This document shows, piece by piece, positions 36,011 to 45,272 of a stretch of DNA of 64,000 nt. Within the stretch, counting starts at the first letter, position 1. Each line of letters opens with the position of its first letter. The notes below the pieces were generated by a model, which was not told where the DNA came from, did no database searches, and worked only from the letters and a program-made list of their open reading frames with translations. The position numbers were made by a program, and so were the translations under genes. Source of the DNA: Gemmobacter nectariphilus DSM 15620. Lineage in GTDB: Bacteria; Pseudomonadota; Alphaproteobacteria; Rhodobacterales; Rhodobacteraceae. The stretch lies in contig NZ_AUCM01000003.1 in the NCBI RefSeq assembly GCF_000429765.1, forward strand, positions 1 to 64,000. Direction: 5' to 3'.

Positions 36011-38302
36011 CTATTCGGCCACGCAATCCGCGTAATGGTGCACCGTGCCATCGGGGCCGGCCTCGAGCACAAGGCCGTGGATGTCGGTTTCGAACCCGGG
36101 ACATTCACGGGCGAATTCGCGGTTGAAGCGCAGGAAGTCGACGATCTTGGCGTTGAACACCTCGCCGGGGATCAGCAGCGGAATGCCGGGCGGATAGGGG
36201 GTCACAAGGCTGGTGGTGATGCGCCCTTCCAGATCGTCGATGGCCACGCGTTCGGTCTTGCGCCGCGCGATGTGCGAGAACGCCTCGGTCGGGGTCATCG
36301 CGGGGTGGTGGTCCGACAGGTAAATCTCGGTCGACAGGCGGGCCACGTCGTATTTGGCATAAAGCGCATGGACATGCTGGCTAAGGTCACGCAGCCCCAT
36401 GCGTTCATAGCGCGGATGCTTGGCGCAGAATTCCGGCATGACGCGCCATAGCGGCTGGTTGCGGTCATAGTCGTCCTTGAACTGCTGAAGCGCGGCCACC
36501 AGCGTGTTCCAGCGGCCCTTGGTGATGCCGATGGTGAACAGGATGAAGAAGCTGTAAAGCCCGGTCTTTTCCACCACGACGCCATGTTCGGTCAGGTATT
36601 TCGACACGATGGATGCCGGGATCCCCGTGGTGTCGAACTTGCCGTCGATGCCGAGGCCTGGGGTGATGATCGTGGCCTTGATCGGGTCCAGCATGTTGAA
36701 ACCCGGCGCCATGTCGCCAAAGCCATGCCAGCTGTCCTCGCCATCGGCCAGCTGCACGCCATCTTCATCGGTGCGGCGCAGAACCCAGCTTTTGGCGCGG
36801 CCGATGCCTTCTTCTTCCAGCTCTTCGGGGCCCCAGACCTTGAACCACCAGTCGTTCTCGCCGAATTCCTCGTCGACCTTGCGCATGGCGCGGCGGAAAT
36901 CCAGCGCCTCGAGGATGCTCTCCTCGACCAGCGCGGTGCCGCCCGGGGGTTCCATCATGGCCGCCGCCACATCGCAGGACGCGATGATGGAATATTGCGG
37001 GCTGGTCGAGGTGTGCATCAGATAGGCTTCGTTGAACAGGTGCCGGTCCAGCTTGGTTTCCTCGCTGTCCTGCACCAGAACGTGGCTGGCCTGGCTGATC
37101 CCGGCCAGCAGCTTGTGGATGGATTGCGTCGCATAGGTGACGGAGTGCTTCATCCGGCCGCGCTTGCGGCCCATGGCGTGATAGGTGCCATAGAACGGGT
37201 GGAAGGCAGCATGGGGCAGCCAGGCCTCGTCGAAATGCAGGTTGGCGATATAGCCGTCCAGCATCCGCTTGATTTCCTCGGTGTTGTAAAGCACGCCGTC
37301 ATAGGTCGATTGGGTCAGCGCCAGGATGCGCGGCTTGACGGCATCGGCATCGACATCCTTGAGCAGCGGATTGGCGCGGATCTTGGCGCGGATCGACTCG
37401 GGCTCGAATTCCGAATGGCCGATGGGGCCGATGATGCCCCAATGGTTGCGCGTGGGGCGCAGGAAGACCGGGATCGCGCCGGTCATGATGATCGAATGCA
37501 GGATCGACTTGTGGCAGTTGCGGTCCACCACCACCACATCGCCGGGCGCCACGGTATGGTGCCAGACCATCTTGTTCGAGGTGCTGGTGCCGTTGGTCAC
37601 GAAAAAGCAGTGATCGGCGTTGAAGATCCGCGCGGCATTGCGTTCGGATGCCCCGATGGCGCCGTTGTGATCCAGCAGCTGGCCCAGTTCCTCGACCGCG
37701 TTGCATACATCGGCGCGCAGCATGTTTTCACCATAGAACTGGTGATACATCTGCCCGATGGGCGATTTCAGAAAGGCCACGCCCCCCGAATGGCCGGGGC
37801 AGTGCCACGAATAGGACCCGTCCTCGGCGTAATCCAGCAGGGCCTTGAAGAACGGCGGCTGGATGCCTTCCAGATAGGTCTTGGCCTCGCGGATGATGTG
37901 CTTGGCGACGAATTCGGGCGTATCCTCGAACATGTGGATGAAGCCGTGCAGCTCGCGCAGGATGTCGTTCGGCAGATGGCGGCTGGTCTTGGTTTCGCCG
38001 TGCAGAAAGATCGGCACATCGGCATTCTTCCAGCGCACCTCCTCGATGAAGTCGCGCAGCTTTTGCACCACCGGGTCAAGTTCCGGGCCGGGGCTGAATT
38101 CCTCGTCGTCGATCGACAGCACAAAGGCGCTGGCGCGGCTTTGCTGCTGGGCGAATTGCGACAGATCGCCATAGCTGGTGACGCCCAGCACCTCGAAGCC
38201 TTCGCGCTCGATGGCATCGGCCAGGGCGCGAATGCCAAGGCCCGAGGTGTTCTCGGACCGGAAATCCTCGTCGATGATGACGATGGGGAAACGGAACTTC
38301 AT
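36011..38302 (-). CDS. Ornithine/lysine/arginine decarboxylase (PLP, AdiA/LdcC type)
   Basis: The 763-residue enzyme has an N-terminal receiver-like wing domain (about 1-125), a PLP core with the catalytic lysine in YATQSIHKLLAG and FDEAWLPHA, and a C-terminal domain ending CPGFETDIHGLVLE. Length and the ITKGRWNTLVAALQQFK stretch resemble AdiA arginine decarboxylase; IPASIVSKYLTEHGVVVEKTG resembles lysine decarboxylases, so the substrate is left open. No antiporter gene is adjacent. It could supply polyamines or serve acid resistance. Confidence 0.9.
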   Translation of the reverse strand: MKFRFPIVIIDEDFRSENTSGLGIRALADAIEREGFEVLGVTSYGDLSQFAQQQSRASAFVLSIDDEEFSPGPELDPVVQKLRDFIEEVRWKNADVPIFLHGETKTSRHLPNDILRELHGFIHMFEDTPEFVAKHIIREAKTYLEGIQPPFFKALLDYAEDGSYSWHCPGHSGGVAFLKSPIGQMYHQFYGENMLRADVCNAVEELGQLLDHNGAIGASERNAARIFNADHCFFVTNGTSTSNKMVWHHTVAPGDVVVVDRNCHKSILHSIIMTGAIPVFLRPTRNHWGIIGPIGHSEFEPESIRAKIRANPLLKDVDADAVKPRILALTQSTYDGVLYNTEEIKRMLDGYIANLHFDEAWLPHAAFHPFYGTYHAMGRKRGRMKHSVTYATQSIHKLLAGISQASHVLVQDSEETKLDRHLFNEAYLMHTSTSPQYSIIASCDVAAAMMEPPGGTALVEESILEALDFRRAMRKVDEEFGENDWWFKVWGPEELEEEGIGRAKSWVLRRTDEDGVQLADGEDSWHGFGDMAPGFNMLDPIKATIITPGLGIDGKFDTTGIPASIVSKYLTEHGVVVEKTGLYSFFILFTIGITKGRWNTLVAALQQFKDDYDRNQPLWRVMPEFCAKHPRYERMGLRDLSQHVHALYAKYDVARLSTEIYLSDHHPAMTPTEAFSHIARRKTERVAIDDLEGRITTSLVTPYPPGIPLLIPGEVFNAKIVDFLRFNREFARECPGFETDIHGLVLEAGPDGTVHHYADCVAE

Positions 38303-38667
38303 CGGCCTTCCTTTCGAACATCGCCGCAGTTGCCCCGTTCATTCCAGCGCAGGCCCCCCCCGTCAAGGCCAAGGGTGATCACATGGCAGCGCATGGCCGG
38401 TCCGGGCGGCAAATCCTTGCGCCCGGGGGCGGGATCGCCTGGCAGGGCGGCCTGCAACGGGGGGATGCGGCACGTTGACCGCTGATCTCTATCACATATG
38501 TGTAGTTCTTGTCCTTGTACGGGAATTATCTAGGCCCCTCGCGCCCGTCCCGGCATGATGATTGTCAGAGGAGCAAGCGGAATCGGGTCCCGGTGGGGCC
38601 AGGTCGGCGCGGGGGGCAAGTCGTTGTGCCGGATGCTGCCGGGTTCCGCCTAACGGGAGGTCCGGGG
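38303..38667. promoter_or_regulatory. 365-base divergent region between decarboxylase and monooxygenase genes
   Basis: No gene is seen here. A perfect 10-base palindrome CACATATGTG lies at 38493-38502, just downstream of a TTGACC -35-like hexamer (38475-38480), but no good -10 is correctly spaced. The palindrome is a candidate operator for the monooxygenase. A frame upstream of the monooxygenase ATG is open from 38509 but has no coding character. Confidence 0.4.
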
Positions 38668-40320
38668 ATGAATGATGTCGGTGTGTCGGCCAGCGCCAAG
38701 CCGCTGGATGTGGTGATCGTCGGGGGCGGCTTTGGCGGCATGTATGCCACCTACAAGTTCCGCGAGATGGGGCTGTCGATCCAGTCTTTCGAGGCAGGCG
38801 GCGATCTGGGCGGCGTGTGGTACTGGAACCGCTATCCGGGCGCGCGGGTCGATCTGCCCAGCATCGACTACAGCTTCGCCTTTTCGCCCGAGATCGATCA
38901 GGAATGGACCTGGTCCGAGGAATTCGCCGCCCAGCCCGAGCTGCTGCGCTATATCAACTTCGTGGCGGACCGGCTGGATCTGCGCAAGCATTTCCGCTTC
39001 AACACCCGCATCGCGTCGGCGGTCTGGGACGAGGATCGCCAGATCTGGACCCTGACCACCACCGAAGGCGAGCGGGTCGAGGCGCGCTATTGCGTCATGG
39101 CGACCGGCCCGCTGTCGGTGCCCAAGACCCCGGACATCAAGGGCTATGACAGGTTCCGGGGCGAATCCTACATGGCCGGCAAATGGCCGCACGAGCCGGT
39201 CAGCTATGCCGGCAAGCGCGTGGGCGTGATCGGCACCGGATCGACCGGCATCCAGATCGTGCAAGAGGTGGGGCCGCAGGCGGGCGAGCTGTTCGTGTTC
39301 CAGCGCACTCCCAGCTTTACGATGCCGATGCGCAACAAGACGCTCTCGCCCGAGTATGTCGCGGAAATCAAGCGCAACTATCCGGGCCTGCGCGCGGCTG
39401 CGCGCATGTCGGCGGTGGGGGGGCTGCGCCCGCAATCGACGCGCGCCTTCTTCAGCGTGCCGCCCGAAACCCGCAATGCCCTGCTGGAAGATGCGTGGAA
39501 GCTGGGCGGTCTGTGCATGCTGGGCACGTTCAGCGATCTGCTGATCAATCCCGAGGCGAACGAGCATGTCGCGGAATTCATCCGTGGCAAGATCGGCGAG
39601 GTGGTCAAGGATCCGGTGGTGGCCGAAAAGCTCAAGCCGCGCGGCTATCCGGTGTTTGCCCGCCGTCCTTGCCTCGATACCAGCTACTACGAGACCTACA
39701 ACCTGCCGACCGTCCATCTGATGGATTGTCTGGATGACCCGATCCAGGAAATCACCGAAAAGGGCGTCCGCCTGGCCTCGGGCGAGGTCGAGCTGGACAT
39801 GCTGATCTTTGCCACCGGCTATGACGGGCTGACCGGCGCGCTGCTGAACTTTGACGTGATCGGCCGCGACGGGCAGAACCTCAAGGACAAATGGGCCGAT
39901 GGCGCCAGGTCCCTGCTGGGGCTGGGCATGGCGGGCTTTCCGAACTTCTTCACCACGGTCGGGCCGAACGGGCCGTCGGCGCTGGCCAACATCATCCATA
40001 TCAACGAAAACGACGTCGACTGGATCGCCCGCGCCATCACCTACATGGATGACAACGGCCTGTGCGCCATGGAGCCGACCGAAGAGGCCGAGACGAGGTG
40101 GATGGACCATGTGCGCGAACTGGCAAACCGCTCGCTCGTGTCCAAGGCCAAGACCTGGTATGTCGGCGCCAACATCGAAGGCAAGCCGCAGGGGCTGACG
40201 ATCTATACCGGCGGTTTCGCCAAATATGTCGAGGCTTGCGAGGCCGCGGCCAAGGACAATTTCGCCGCCTACCGCTTTGCCCCGAGTCGCGGCGCCCAGC
40301 CGGTCAGGAAAACCGCCTGA
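38668..40320 (+). CDS. Baeyer-Villiger-type flavin monooxygenase lacking the fingerprint histidine
   Basis: The 550-residue protein resembles cyclohexanone and phenylacetone monooxygenases, which insert oxygen next to a ketone using FAD and NADPH. The FAD motif GGGFGG is at 19-24, the NADPH motif GTGSTG at 189-194, and GGVWYWNRYPGARVD at about 48-62 is the second BVMO signature. The fingerprint FxGxxxHxxxWP reads FRGESYMAGKWP at 163-174, with Met169 in place of His. It could be an altered BVMO or an N-hydroxylating or oxidase variant. GGGAGG supports the start. Confidence 0.85.
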   Translation: MNDVGVSASAKPLDVVIVGGGFGGMYATYKFREMGLSIQSFEAGGDLGGVWYWNRYPGARVDLPSIDYSFAFSPEIDQEWTWSEEFAAQPELLRYINFVADRLDLRKHFRFNTRIASAVWDEDRQIWTLTTTEGERVEARYCVMATGPLSVPKTPDIKGYDRFRGESYMAGKWPHEPVSYAGKRVGVIGTGSTGIQIVQEVGPQAGELFVFQRTPSFTMPMRNKTLSPEYVAEIKRNYPGLRAAARMSAVGGLRPQSTRAFFSVPPETRNALLEDAWKLGGLCMLGTFSDLLINPEANEHVAEFIRGKIGEVVKDPVVAEKLKPRGYPVFARRPCLDTSYYETYNLPTVHLMDCLDDPIQEITEKGVRLASGEVELDMLIFATGYDGLTGALLNFDVIGRDGQNLKDKWADGARSLLGLGMAGFPNFFTTVGPNGPSALANIIHINENDVDWIARAITYMDDNGLCAMEPTEEAETRWMDHVRELANRSLVSKAKTWYVGANIEGKPQGLTIYTGGFAKYVEACEAAAKDNFAAYRFAPSRGAQPVRKTA

Positions 40321-40344
40321 GCCAAGGCGCGCGCCTGAAGATTG

Positions 40345-40374
40345 CGCCGCAGCCCGTGAACCCGGGCTGCGGCG
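40345..40374 (+). terminator. Strong hairpin after the monooxygenase gene
   Basis: CGCCGCAGCCCG (40345-40356) pairs perfectly with CGGGCTGCGGCG (40363-40374) around a 6-base loop, 24 bases after the stop. There is no T run; it is still a likely transcript end. Confidence 0.6.
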
Positions 40375-40972
40375 TCTGACGGGTTCGGGGCAGGGACGGC
40401 ATTTGCGATCGCAGGCCCCGGCGGGTCGATTGGCCCGCGCAGCTTGGGCACCTTGTCCGCCAGCGCGGTCTTGGGCGCGCTCACGCCCACGGGGCGCCCG
40501 TTCGGTCCGGCCGGGCAGGGCGCGCGCCTGGGTCCGGGGGGATCGGCGCGATCGGCCGAGTCACCAGATCGCCGCGCGGCCCCTTGTCATCACGGGTGCC
40601 CCCGGTTTCGGCGCGGTGGCCGGGCCGGCAGGGCGAATGCGCCGAAACTGTCTGCCGCGCCGCATGAGCGGTGCATCCGACGCGCGGTTTGCCGGCCCGC
40701 GATCGGGGCGGCGGGCGCCGGATCGGCCCCCGCTGCAAGGCGCTTTTTCCAAATCTGGCCCAAAGCGCCTTGGTGTGCAAAATACTGTCATATTGCGCAT
40801 GATGCTTTCCGGCCCCTTGTGCCGGACCCGGGCCGACAGCGCCAATTGCGGCGCCAAGATATTTTTCCGGTTTGAAACGGTTTTTCTTGACCGACACGTT
40901 AGCGCCCTTACACCTGTTACAATTGAGGTGTTTCTCGCCCCCAGTGTCCAACCGTGTCCTGAGAGGATTTCC
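40375..40972 (+). promoter_or_regulatory. 598-base leader of the first phosphodiester operon with two inverted repeats
   Basis: No convincing gene lies here. CAAGGCGCTTT (40736-40746) and AAAGCGCCTTG (40762-40772) form a perfect 11-base inverted repeat. Further down, ACACCT (40910-40915) and AGGTGT (40926-40931) flank GTTACAATTG, which contains a TACAAT -10 box. The second dyad is well placed as an operator over the promoter. The GC-rich part 40380-40735 shows no pattern I can name. Confidence 0.45.
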
Positions 40973-42463
40973 ATGCGCCACTTCGTTCCCAGCCTGCCGC
41001 TTGCCGCCCTTGTGATGGCGCTTGGCACCGGCATTCTTGCAGATGACGCCGCGGCCGCGTCGCTTGTCATGGGTATCCAGCAGGAACCCACCTCGCTGGA
41101 CCCGACCTCGGACGCCACCGCCTCGATCGACGGGATGCTGACGCAGAACGTCTTTGAATCGCTGACCACGGTGAACGAGAAGGGCGAGGTTCTGCCCCAG
41201 CTTGCCGAAAGCTGGACCGTCTCGGACGATGGCCTGACCTATGTGTTCAAGCTGGTGCAGGGCACCAAGTATCACGATGGCACCGATTTCAACGCCGATG
41301 ACGTGAAGTTCAGCTTTGACCGCGCGATGGCCGAAGGGTCGACCAACCCGACGAAAAGCATCTTCGCCCCCATCGCCAGCGTGACGGTGATCGACCCGAA
41401 CACCGTCGAGATCAAGCTGAAGAAGAAGGATGCCTTCTTCCTGTTCAACATGGCGCAGGGCGATGCCTCGATCGTCGCCTCGGAAAGCGCCGATGCGAAT
41501 GCGACCACGCCGGTCGGCACCGGGCCGTTCAAATACGCCGCCTGGACCCGCGGCGATCGGCTGACGCTGGAAAAGAACGCCGACTATCGCGGCGCCGGCA
41601 CTGTCGCGCTGGACAAGATCGAATTCCGCTTCATCCCTGACGCCGCCGCCGCCTCGGCCGCGCTGCTGGCCGAGGAGCTGGACGTCTACGCCGGCTTCCC
41701 CGCGCCCGAGATGCTGCCGCAGTTCCAGGCCGATCCGCGCTTTGACGTCACCATCGGCTCGACCGAGGCCGAAGTGATCCTGGCGATGAACAACTCCAAG
41801 CCGCCGTTCAACGATCTGCGTGTGCGTCAGGGCATCAGCTATGCCATCGACCGCGAGGAACTGATCGACGGCGCCATGTATGGCCAGGCGGTGCCGATCG
41901 GCAGCTTCTACCCGCCCCACGGCCCGGCCTATGTCGATCTGACGGGCATGTATCCGCATGACGTGGCCAAGGCGAAAGCGCTGTTCAAGGACGCGGGCGT
42001 CGAGGGCAGCACCATGACGCTGCGCGTGCCGCCGTTCTCGTATGCCACCCGCTCGGCCGAGATCATCCAGGCGCAGCTGGCCGAAGCCGGGATCACCGTC
42101 AAGGTCGAGAACGTCGAATGGGGCTTCTGGCTGGACGAGATCTACAAGAAGCTGAACTACGACATGACCATCATCTCGCACCCGGGCCCGAACGACATGG
42201 GCAACTTTGCGCGCGGGCCGAAGTATTTCTATGGCTATGACGACGCGGCCTACAACGATCTGTGGAAGCAGATCAGCGAGGAAACCGACGCCGACACGCG
42301 CATCGCGCTGCTGAAGAAGGGCCAGACCTATCTGGCCGAGAATGCCGTTCACGGCTTCCTGTTCCAGCTGCCCCAGGTGAACATCCAGAAAAAGGGCATC
42401 ACCGGGCTGTGGGTGTCGCAGCCGGTGCTGTTCCGGCCGCTGGCTGGCGTCAAGGTCGAGTGA
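40973..42463 (+). CDS. ABC transporter substrate-binding protein, family 5 (operon 1)
   Basis: The 496-residue periplasmic protein starts with a Sec signal peptide (about 1-28, ending near AAA). It has SBP_bac_5 features: GIQQEPTSLDPTSDA, LAESWTVSDDGLTYVFKL and DDVKFSFDRAMAEG. Family 5 binds peptides, opines, nickel or sugar phosphodiesters. GAGAGGA precedes the ATG. It heads an operon that continues with two permeases, two ATPases, a phosphodiesterase and a phosphatase, which suggests a phosphodiester ligand. Confidence 0.9.
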   Translation: MRHFVPSLPLAALVMALGTGILADDAAAASLVMGIQQEPTSLDPTSDATASIDGMLTQNVFESLTTVNEKGEVLPQLAESWTVSDDGLTYVFKLVQGTKYHDGTDFNADDVKFSFDRAMAEGSTNPTKSIFAPIASVTVIDPNTVEIKLKKKDAFFLFNMAQGDASIVASESADANATTPVGTGPFKYAAWTRGDRLTLEKNADYRGAGTVALDKIEFRFIPDAAAASAALLAEELDVYAGFPAPEMLPQFQADPRFDVTIGSTEAEVILAMNNSKPPFNDLRVRQGISYAIDREELIDGAMYGQAVPIGSFYPPHGPAYVDLTGMYPHDVAKAKALFKDAGVEGSTMTLRVPPFSYATRSAEIIQAQLAEAGITVKVENVEWGFWLDEIYKKLNYDMTIISHPGPNDMGNFARGPKYFYGYDDAAYNDLWKQISEETDADTRIALLKKGQTYLAENAVHGFLFQLPQVNIQKKGITGLWVSQPVLFRPLAGVKVE

Positions 42464-42468
42464 TCCTT

Positions 42469-42501
42469 GCGGGCGGCCGGGCAACAGCCTGTACCGCCCG
42501 T
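42469..42501 (+). terminator. Stem-loop between binding-protein and permease genes, operon 1
   Basis: CGGGCGG (42470-42476) pairs with CCGCCCG (42494-42500), with a G-T pair outside. It lies 6 bases after the binding-protein stop. It may protect the upstream mRNA or lower transcription into the permease genes. Confidence 0.5.
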
Positions 42502-42562
42502 TCCATGAATCGCCGGCCCGTGCAGGAGGCATGGGCCGAAAGAAAAGTGAATTCGACCGGAT

Positions 42563-43507
42563 ATGGGTCTTTTCCTGTTGCGCCGCACCATCGGCTTCGT
42601 CCTGACGTTGCTGGTGGTTTCGGTTGTGGTCTTTGCGGTGATGAACATCCTGCCGGGCGATCCGGCGCTGACGATCCTGGGCCTTGACGCCTCCGAGGAT
42701 GCGCTTGCGGCCCTGCGCGAGCAGCTGGGCCTGAACCAGCCGGTCGTCACCCGCTATGTCCTGTGGGTCTGGCATGCGATCCAGGGGGATTTCGGGGTCA
42801 GCCATTCCTTCAAGGTGCCGGTGGCCGGGCTGATCGCGGAACGGCTGCCGATGACGATCTCGCTGGCGATTTCCGGGATGGCGATGACGTTGCTGATCGC
42901 GCTGCCGGCGGGAATTCTGGCCGCATCCCGCCATCGCAAGGCGGCGGATTGGGGCGTGATGTTCCTGTCGCAGCTGGGCATCGCGGTGCCGGCCTTCTGG
43001 CTGTCGATCCTGCTGGTGCTGCTGTTCGCGGTGAAACTGCGCTGGCTGCCGCCAGGGCATTTCCCCGGCTGGTCCGATCCGGTGGCGGCGATCCGGGCGC
43101 TGATCCTGCCGACGGTGGCGCTGGGTCTGGTGCAATCGGCCGTGCTGGCGCGGGTGACGCGCAGCTCGGCGCTCGAGTTGATGCGGCTGGATTTCGTGCG
43201 CACCGCGCGGGCGACGGGCCTGTCGCGGGCACGGGTGCTGTGGCACCATGTGCTGCCCAATGCGCTGGTGCCCATCGTCACCATCGTCGGGATGCAGTTC
43301 GCCGCCGTGGTCACCGGCACCATCGTGATCGAGAACGTGTTCTCGCTGCCTGGCCTTGGCCGGCTGGTGTTCCAGTCGATTGCCAACCGTGACCTGCCGA
43401 CGGTTCAGGCGCTGGTGATGATGTTCGCCGGCATCGTGGTCACGGCCAATTTCATCGTCGATCTGCTCTATGTCGCCATCGACCCCCGACTGAAGGCCCG
43501 GACATGA
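42563..43507 (+). CDS. ABC transporter permease, DppB/OppB type (operon 1)
   Basis: The 314-residue inner-membrane protein has six helices. The EAA-loop region reads FVRTARATGLSRARVLWHHVLPNALVPIV, which docks to the ATPase. FGVSHSFKVPV and FSLPGLGRL are usual for the OppB branch. It follows the binding-protein gene by 99 bases and overlaps the next permease by ATGA. Confidence 0.92.
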   Translation: MGLFLLRRTIGFVLTLLVVSVVVFAVMNILPGDPALTILGLDASEDALAALREQLGLNQPVVTRYVLWVWHAIQGDFGVSHSFKVPVAGLIAERLPMTISLAISGMAMTLLIALPAGILAASRHRKAADWGVMFLSQLGIAVPAFWLSILLVLLFAVKLRWLPPGHFPGWSDPVAAIRALILPTVALGLVQSAVLARVTRSSALELMRLDFVRTARATGLSRARVLWHHVLPNALVPIVTIVGMQFAAVVTGTIVIENVFSLPGLGRLVFQSIANRDLPTVQALVMMFAGIVVTANFIVDLLYVAIDPRLKART

Positions 43508-44322
43508 GACGCCTGCCTGCCAACCTGATCATCGGCGGCGTTCTGGTCGCAATTGTGGTGGGCGTGGCCGCCCTGTCGCTGGTCTGGACCCCGCATCCCG
43601 AGAACGCGATGAACATTCGCGGCAAGTTCGCCGGCCCTTCGGCCACCTATTGGCTGGGCACCGACCAGCTGGGCCGCGATCTGGTCACGCAGCTGATGGC
43701 CAGCGCGCGCAATTCCATGGCGGTCGCGCTGATCGCGGTGTTGCTGGGCGGGTCCATCGGCACCGTGCTGGGGCTGCTGGCCAGCGCCATCGGCGGCTGG
43801 GTCGAGGATCTGGTGATGCGCTTTGCCGATATCAGCTTTGCCTTTCCCACGCTGCTGTTTGCCATCATGCTGGCGGCGGTCTTTGGCCCCAGCTTGCAGA
43901 ACGCCATTCTGGCGATCGCCTTCATCAACGTGCCGGTCTTTGCCCGTGTGGCCCGGGCCAGTGCCAATCAGATCTGGACGCGGGAATATGTCTTTGCCGC
44001 CCGCGCCGCGGGGATGGGCCGCTTTGCGATTTCGCGCGATCATATCCTGCCCAATATCGCCGCGCCCGTGATCGTGCAGGCGACCATCGAATTTGCCGTG
44101 GCGATCCTGGCCGAGGCGGCGCTCAGCTATCTCGGCCTTGGGGTGCAGCCGCCCGAATCCAGCTGGGGCCGCATGCTGTCCGAGGCGCAGACGCTGATGT
44201 ATCTGGCCCCGCAGCTGGCGATCTGGCCGGGGCTGTGCATCGTGACCGCCGTGCTGGGCTTTGGCCTGTTGGGCGACGGGCTGCGCGATATCACCGATCC
44301 AAGACTGGCGCGCGAAAGATGA
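43504..44322 (+). CDS. ABC transporter permease, DppC/OppC type (operon 1)
   Basis: The 272-residue protein has six helices, the N-terminal OppC pattern (WLGTDQLGRDLVTQLMASARNS) and an EAA loop (YVFAARAAGMGRFAISRDHILPN). It pairs with the preceding permease to form the membrane pore. ATGA overlaps exist at both ends, so stoichiometric translation is expected. Confidence 0.92.
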   Translation: MRRLPANLIIGGVLVAIVVGVAALSLVWTPHPENAMNIRGKFAGPSATYWLGTDQLGRDLVTQLMASARNSMAVALIAVLLGGSIGTVLGLLASAIGGWVEDLVMRFADISFAFPTLLFAIMLAAVFGPSLQNAILAIAFINVPVFARVARASANQIWTREYVFAARAAGMGRFAISRDHILPNIAAPVIVQATIEFAVAILAEAALSYLGLGVQPPESSWGRMLSEAQTLMYLAPQLAIWPGLCIVTAVLGFGLLGDGLRDITDPRLARER

Positions 44323-45272
44323 TCGAGGTTTCCAATCTGTCCGTGACCTTCGGTCAGGCGCAGGCGGTGCGCGACGCCAGCCTGACCATCCCCCCTGGTG
44401 CGCGCATCGGGATCGTCGGCGAAAGCGGGTCGGGCAAGTCCATGCTGGGGCTGGCGCTGATGGGCATGGCGCCCGATGCGGCGCAGGTCACCGGCAGTCT
44501 GATCGTGGACGGCGCCGAAATGTCGGGCGCATCCGAGCGCGACTGGCGCCGTCTGCGCGCCCGCCACATCGCGATGATCTTTCAGGAACCGATGGCCGCG
44601 CTGAACCCCTTGGTGCGGGTGGGCGATACCGTGGCCGAACCCCTGCGCATCCATGAGGGGCTAAGCCGCGACGCCGCGCTGGACCGCGCGCTGGCGCTGT
44701 TCAAGGAGGTGGGCCTGCCCAACCCCGAGGCGCGCCTGCGCCAGTTCCCGCATGAAATCTCGGGCGGGCAGCGCCAGCGGGTGCTGATCGCGCTGGCGCT
44801 GGCGTGCAATCCCGGCCTGCTGATCGCCGATGAACCGACAACCGCGCTGGATGCCAATGTCGCGCTGCGGGTGACGGAATTGCTGACCGATCTGTCCGTC
44901 CGCCGCCAGATGTCGCTGCTGTTCATCAGCCATGATCTGGCCGCCGTTGCGCGGGCGACGACCGAGATCGTGGTGATGTATGGCGGCACGGTAGTCGAAC
45001 GTGGCCCGACCGATCAGGTGCTGAACGCCCCGCGTCATCCTTATACCAAGGGCCTGCTGGCCGCCCGGCCCCGCCCCGAAGGGCTGCGGCAGGGCGGGGT
45101 TCGTCGGCGCCTGCCGACCATTCCGGGCACCGTGCCACCTTTGGAGAAGCTGCCGCCCGGCTGCCGGTTCGCCGGCCGTTGCCCGGTCGAGCTGCCGCAA
45201 TGCGCCGCCACGCGCCCGCCGGTGGTGGACAATGCCGTCTGTCACCTTCTGGCCGAAGGGGGCGCCGCATGA
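44319..45272 (+). CDS. ABC transporter ATP-binding protein, DppD/OppD type (operon 1)
   Basis: The 317-residue ATPase has Walker A GESGSGKS, signature SGGQRQRV, Walker B LLIADEPTTALD, and the H-loop in FISHD. The C-terminal oligo_HPY extension (RHPYTKGLLAARP, with CRFAGRCPVELPQC cysteines) marks the Opp/Dpp group and can bind an Fe-S cluster in some members. The start overlaps the permease stop. Confidence 0.94.
   Translation: MIEVSNLSVTFGQAQAVRDASLTIPPGARIGIVGESGSGKSMLGLALMGMAPDAAQVTGSLIVDGAEMSGASERDWRRLRARHIAMIFQEPMAALNPLVRVGDTVAEPLRIHEGLSRDAALDRALALFKEVGLPNPEARLRQFPHEISGGQRQRVLIALALACNPGLLIADEPTTALDANVALRVTELLTDLSVRRQMSLLFISHDLAAVARATTEIVVMYGGTVVERGPTDQVLNAPRHPYTKGLLAARPRPEGLRQGGVRRRLPTIPGTVPPLEKLPPGCRFAGRCPVELPQCAATRPPVVDNAVCHLLAEGGAA

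Noticed and set aside
38475-38502. TTGACC plus CACATATGTG as a complete monooxygenase promoter
   Set aside because: No -10 hexamer is found at 16-18 bases from TTGACC. The palindrome is kept only as a possible operator.
40226-40972. Long in-frame extension before the operon 1 binding protein
   Set aside because: The signal peptide begins at 40973 with a good ribosome site; the extension crosses a terminator hairpin and two inverted repeats.
40481-43249. Minus-strand open frame of 922 codons
   Set aside because: It is antisense to the binding-protein and permease genes and shows only shadow composition.
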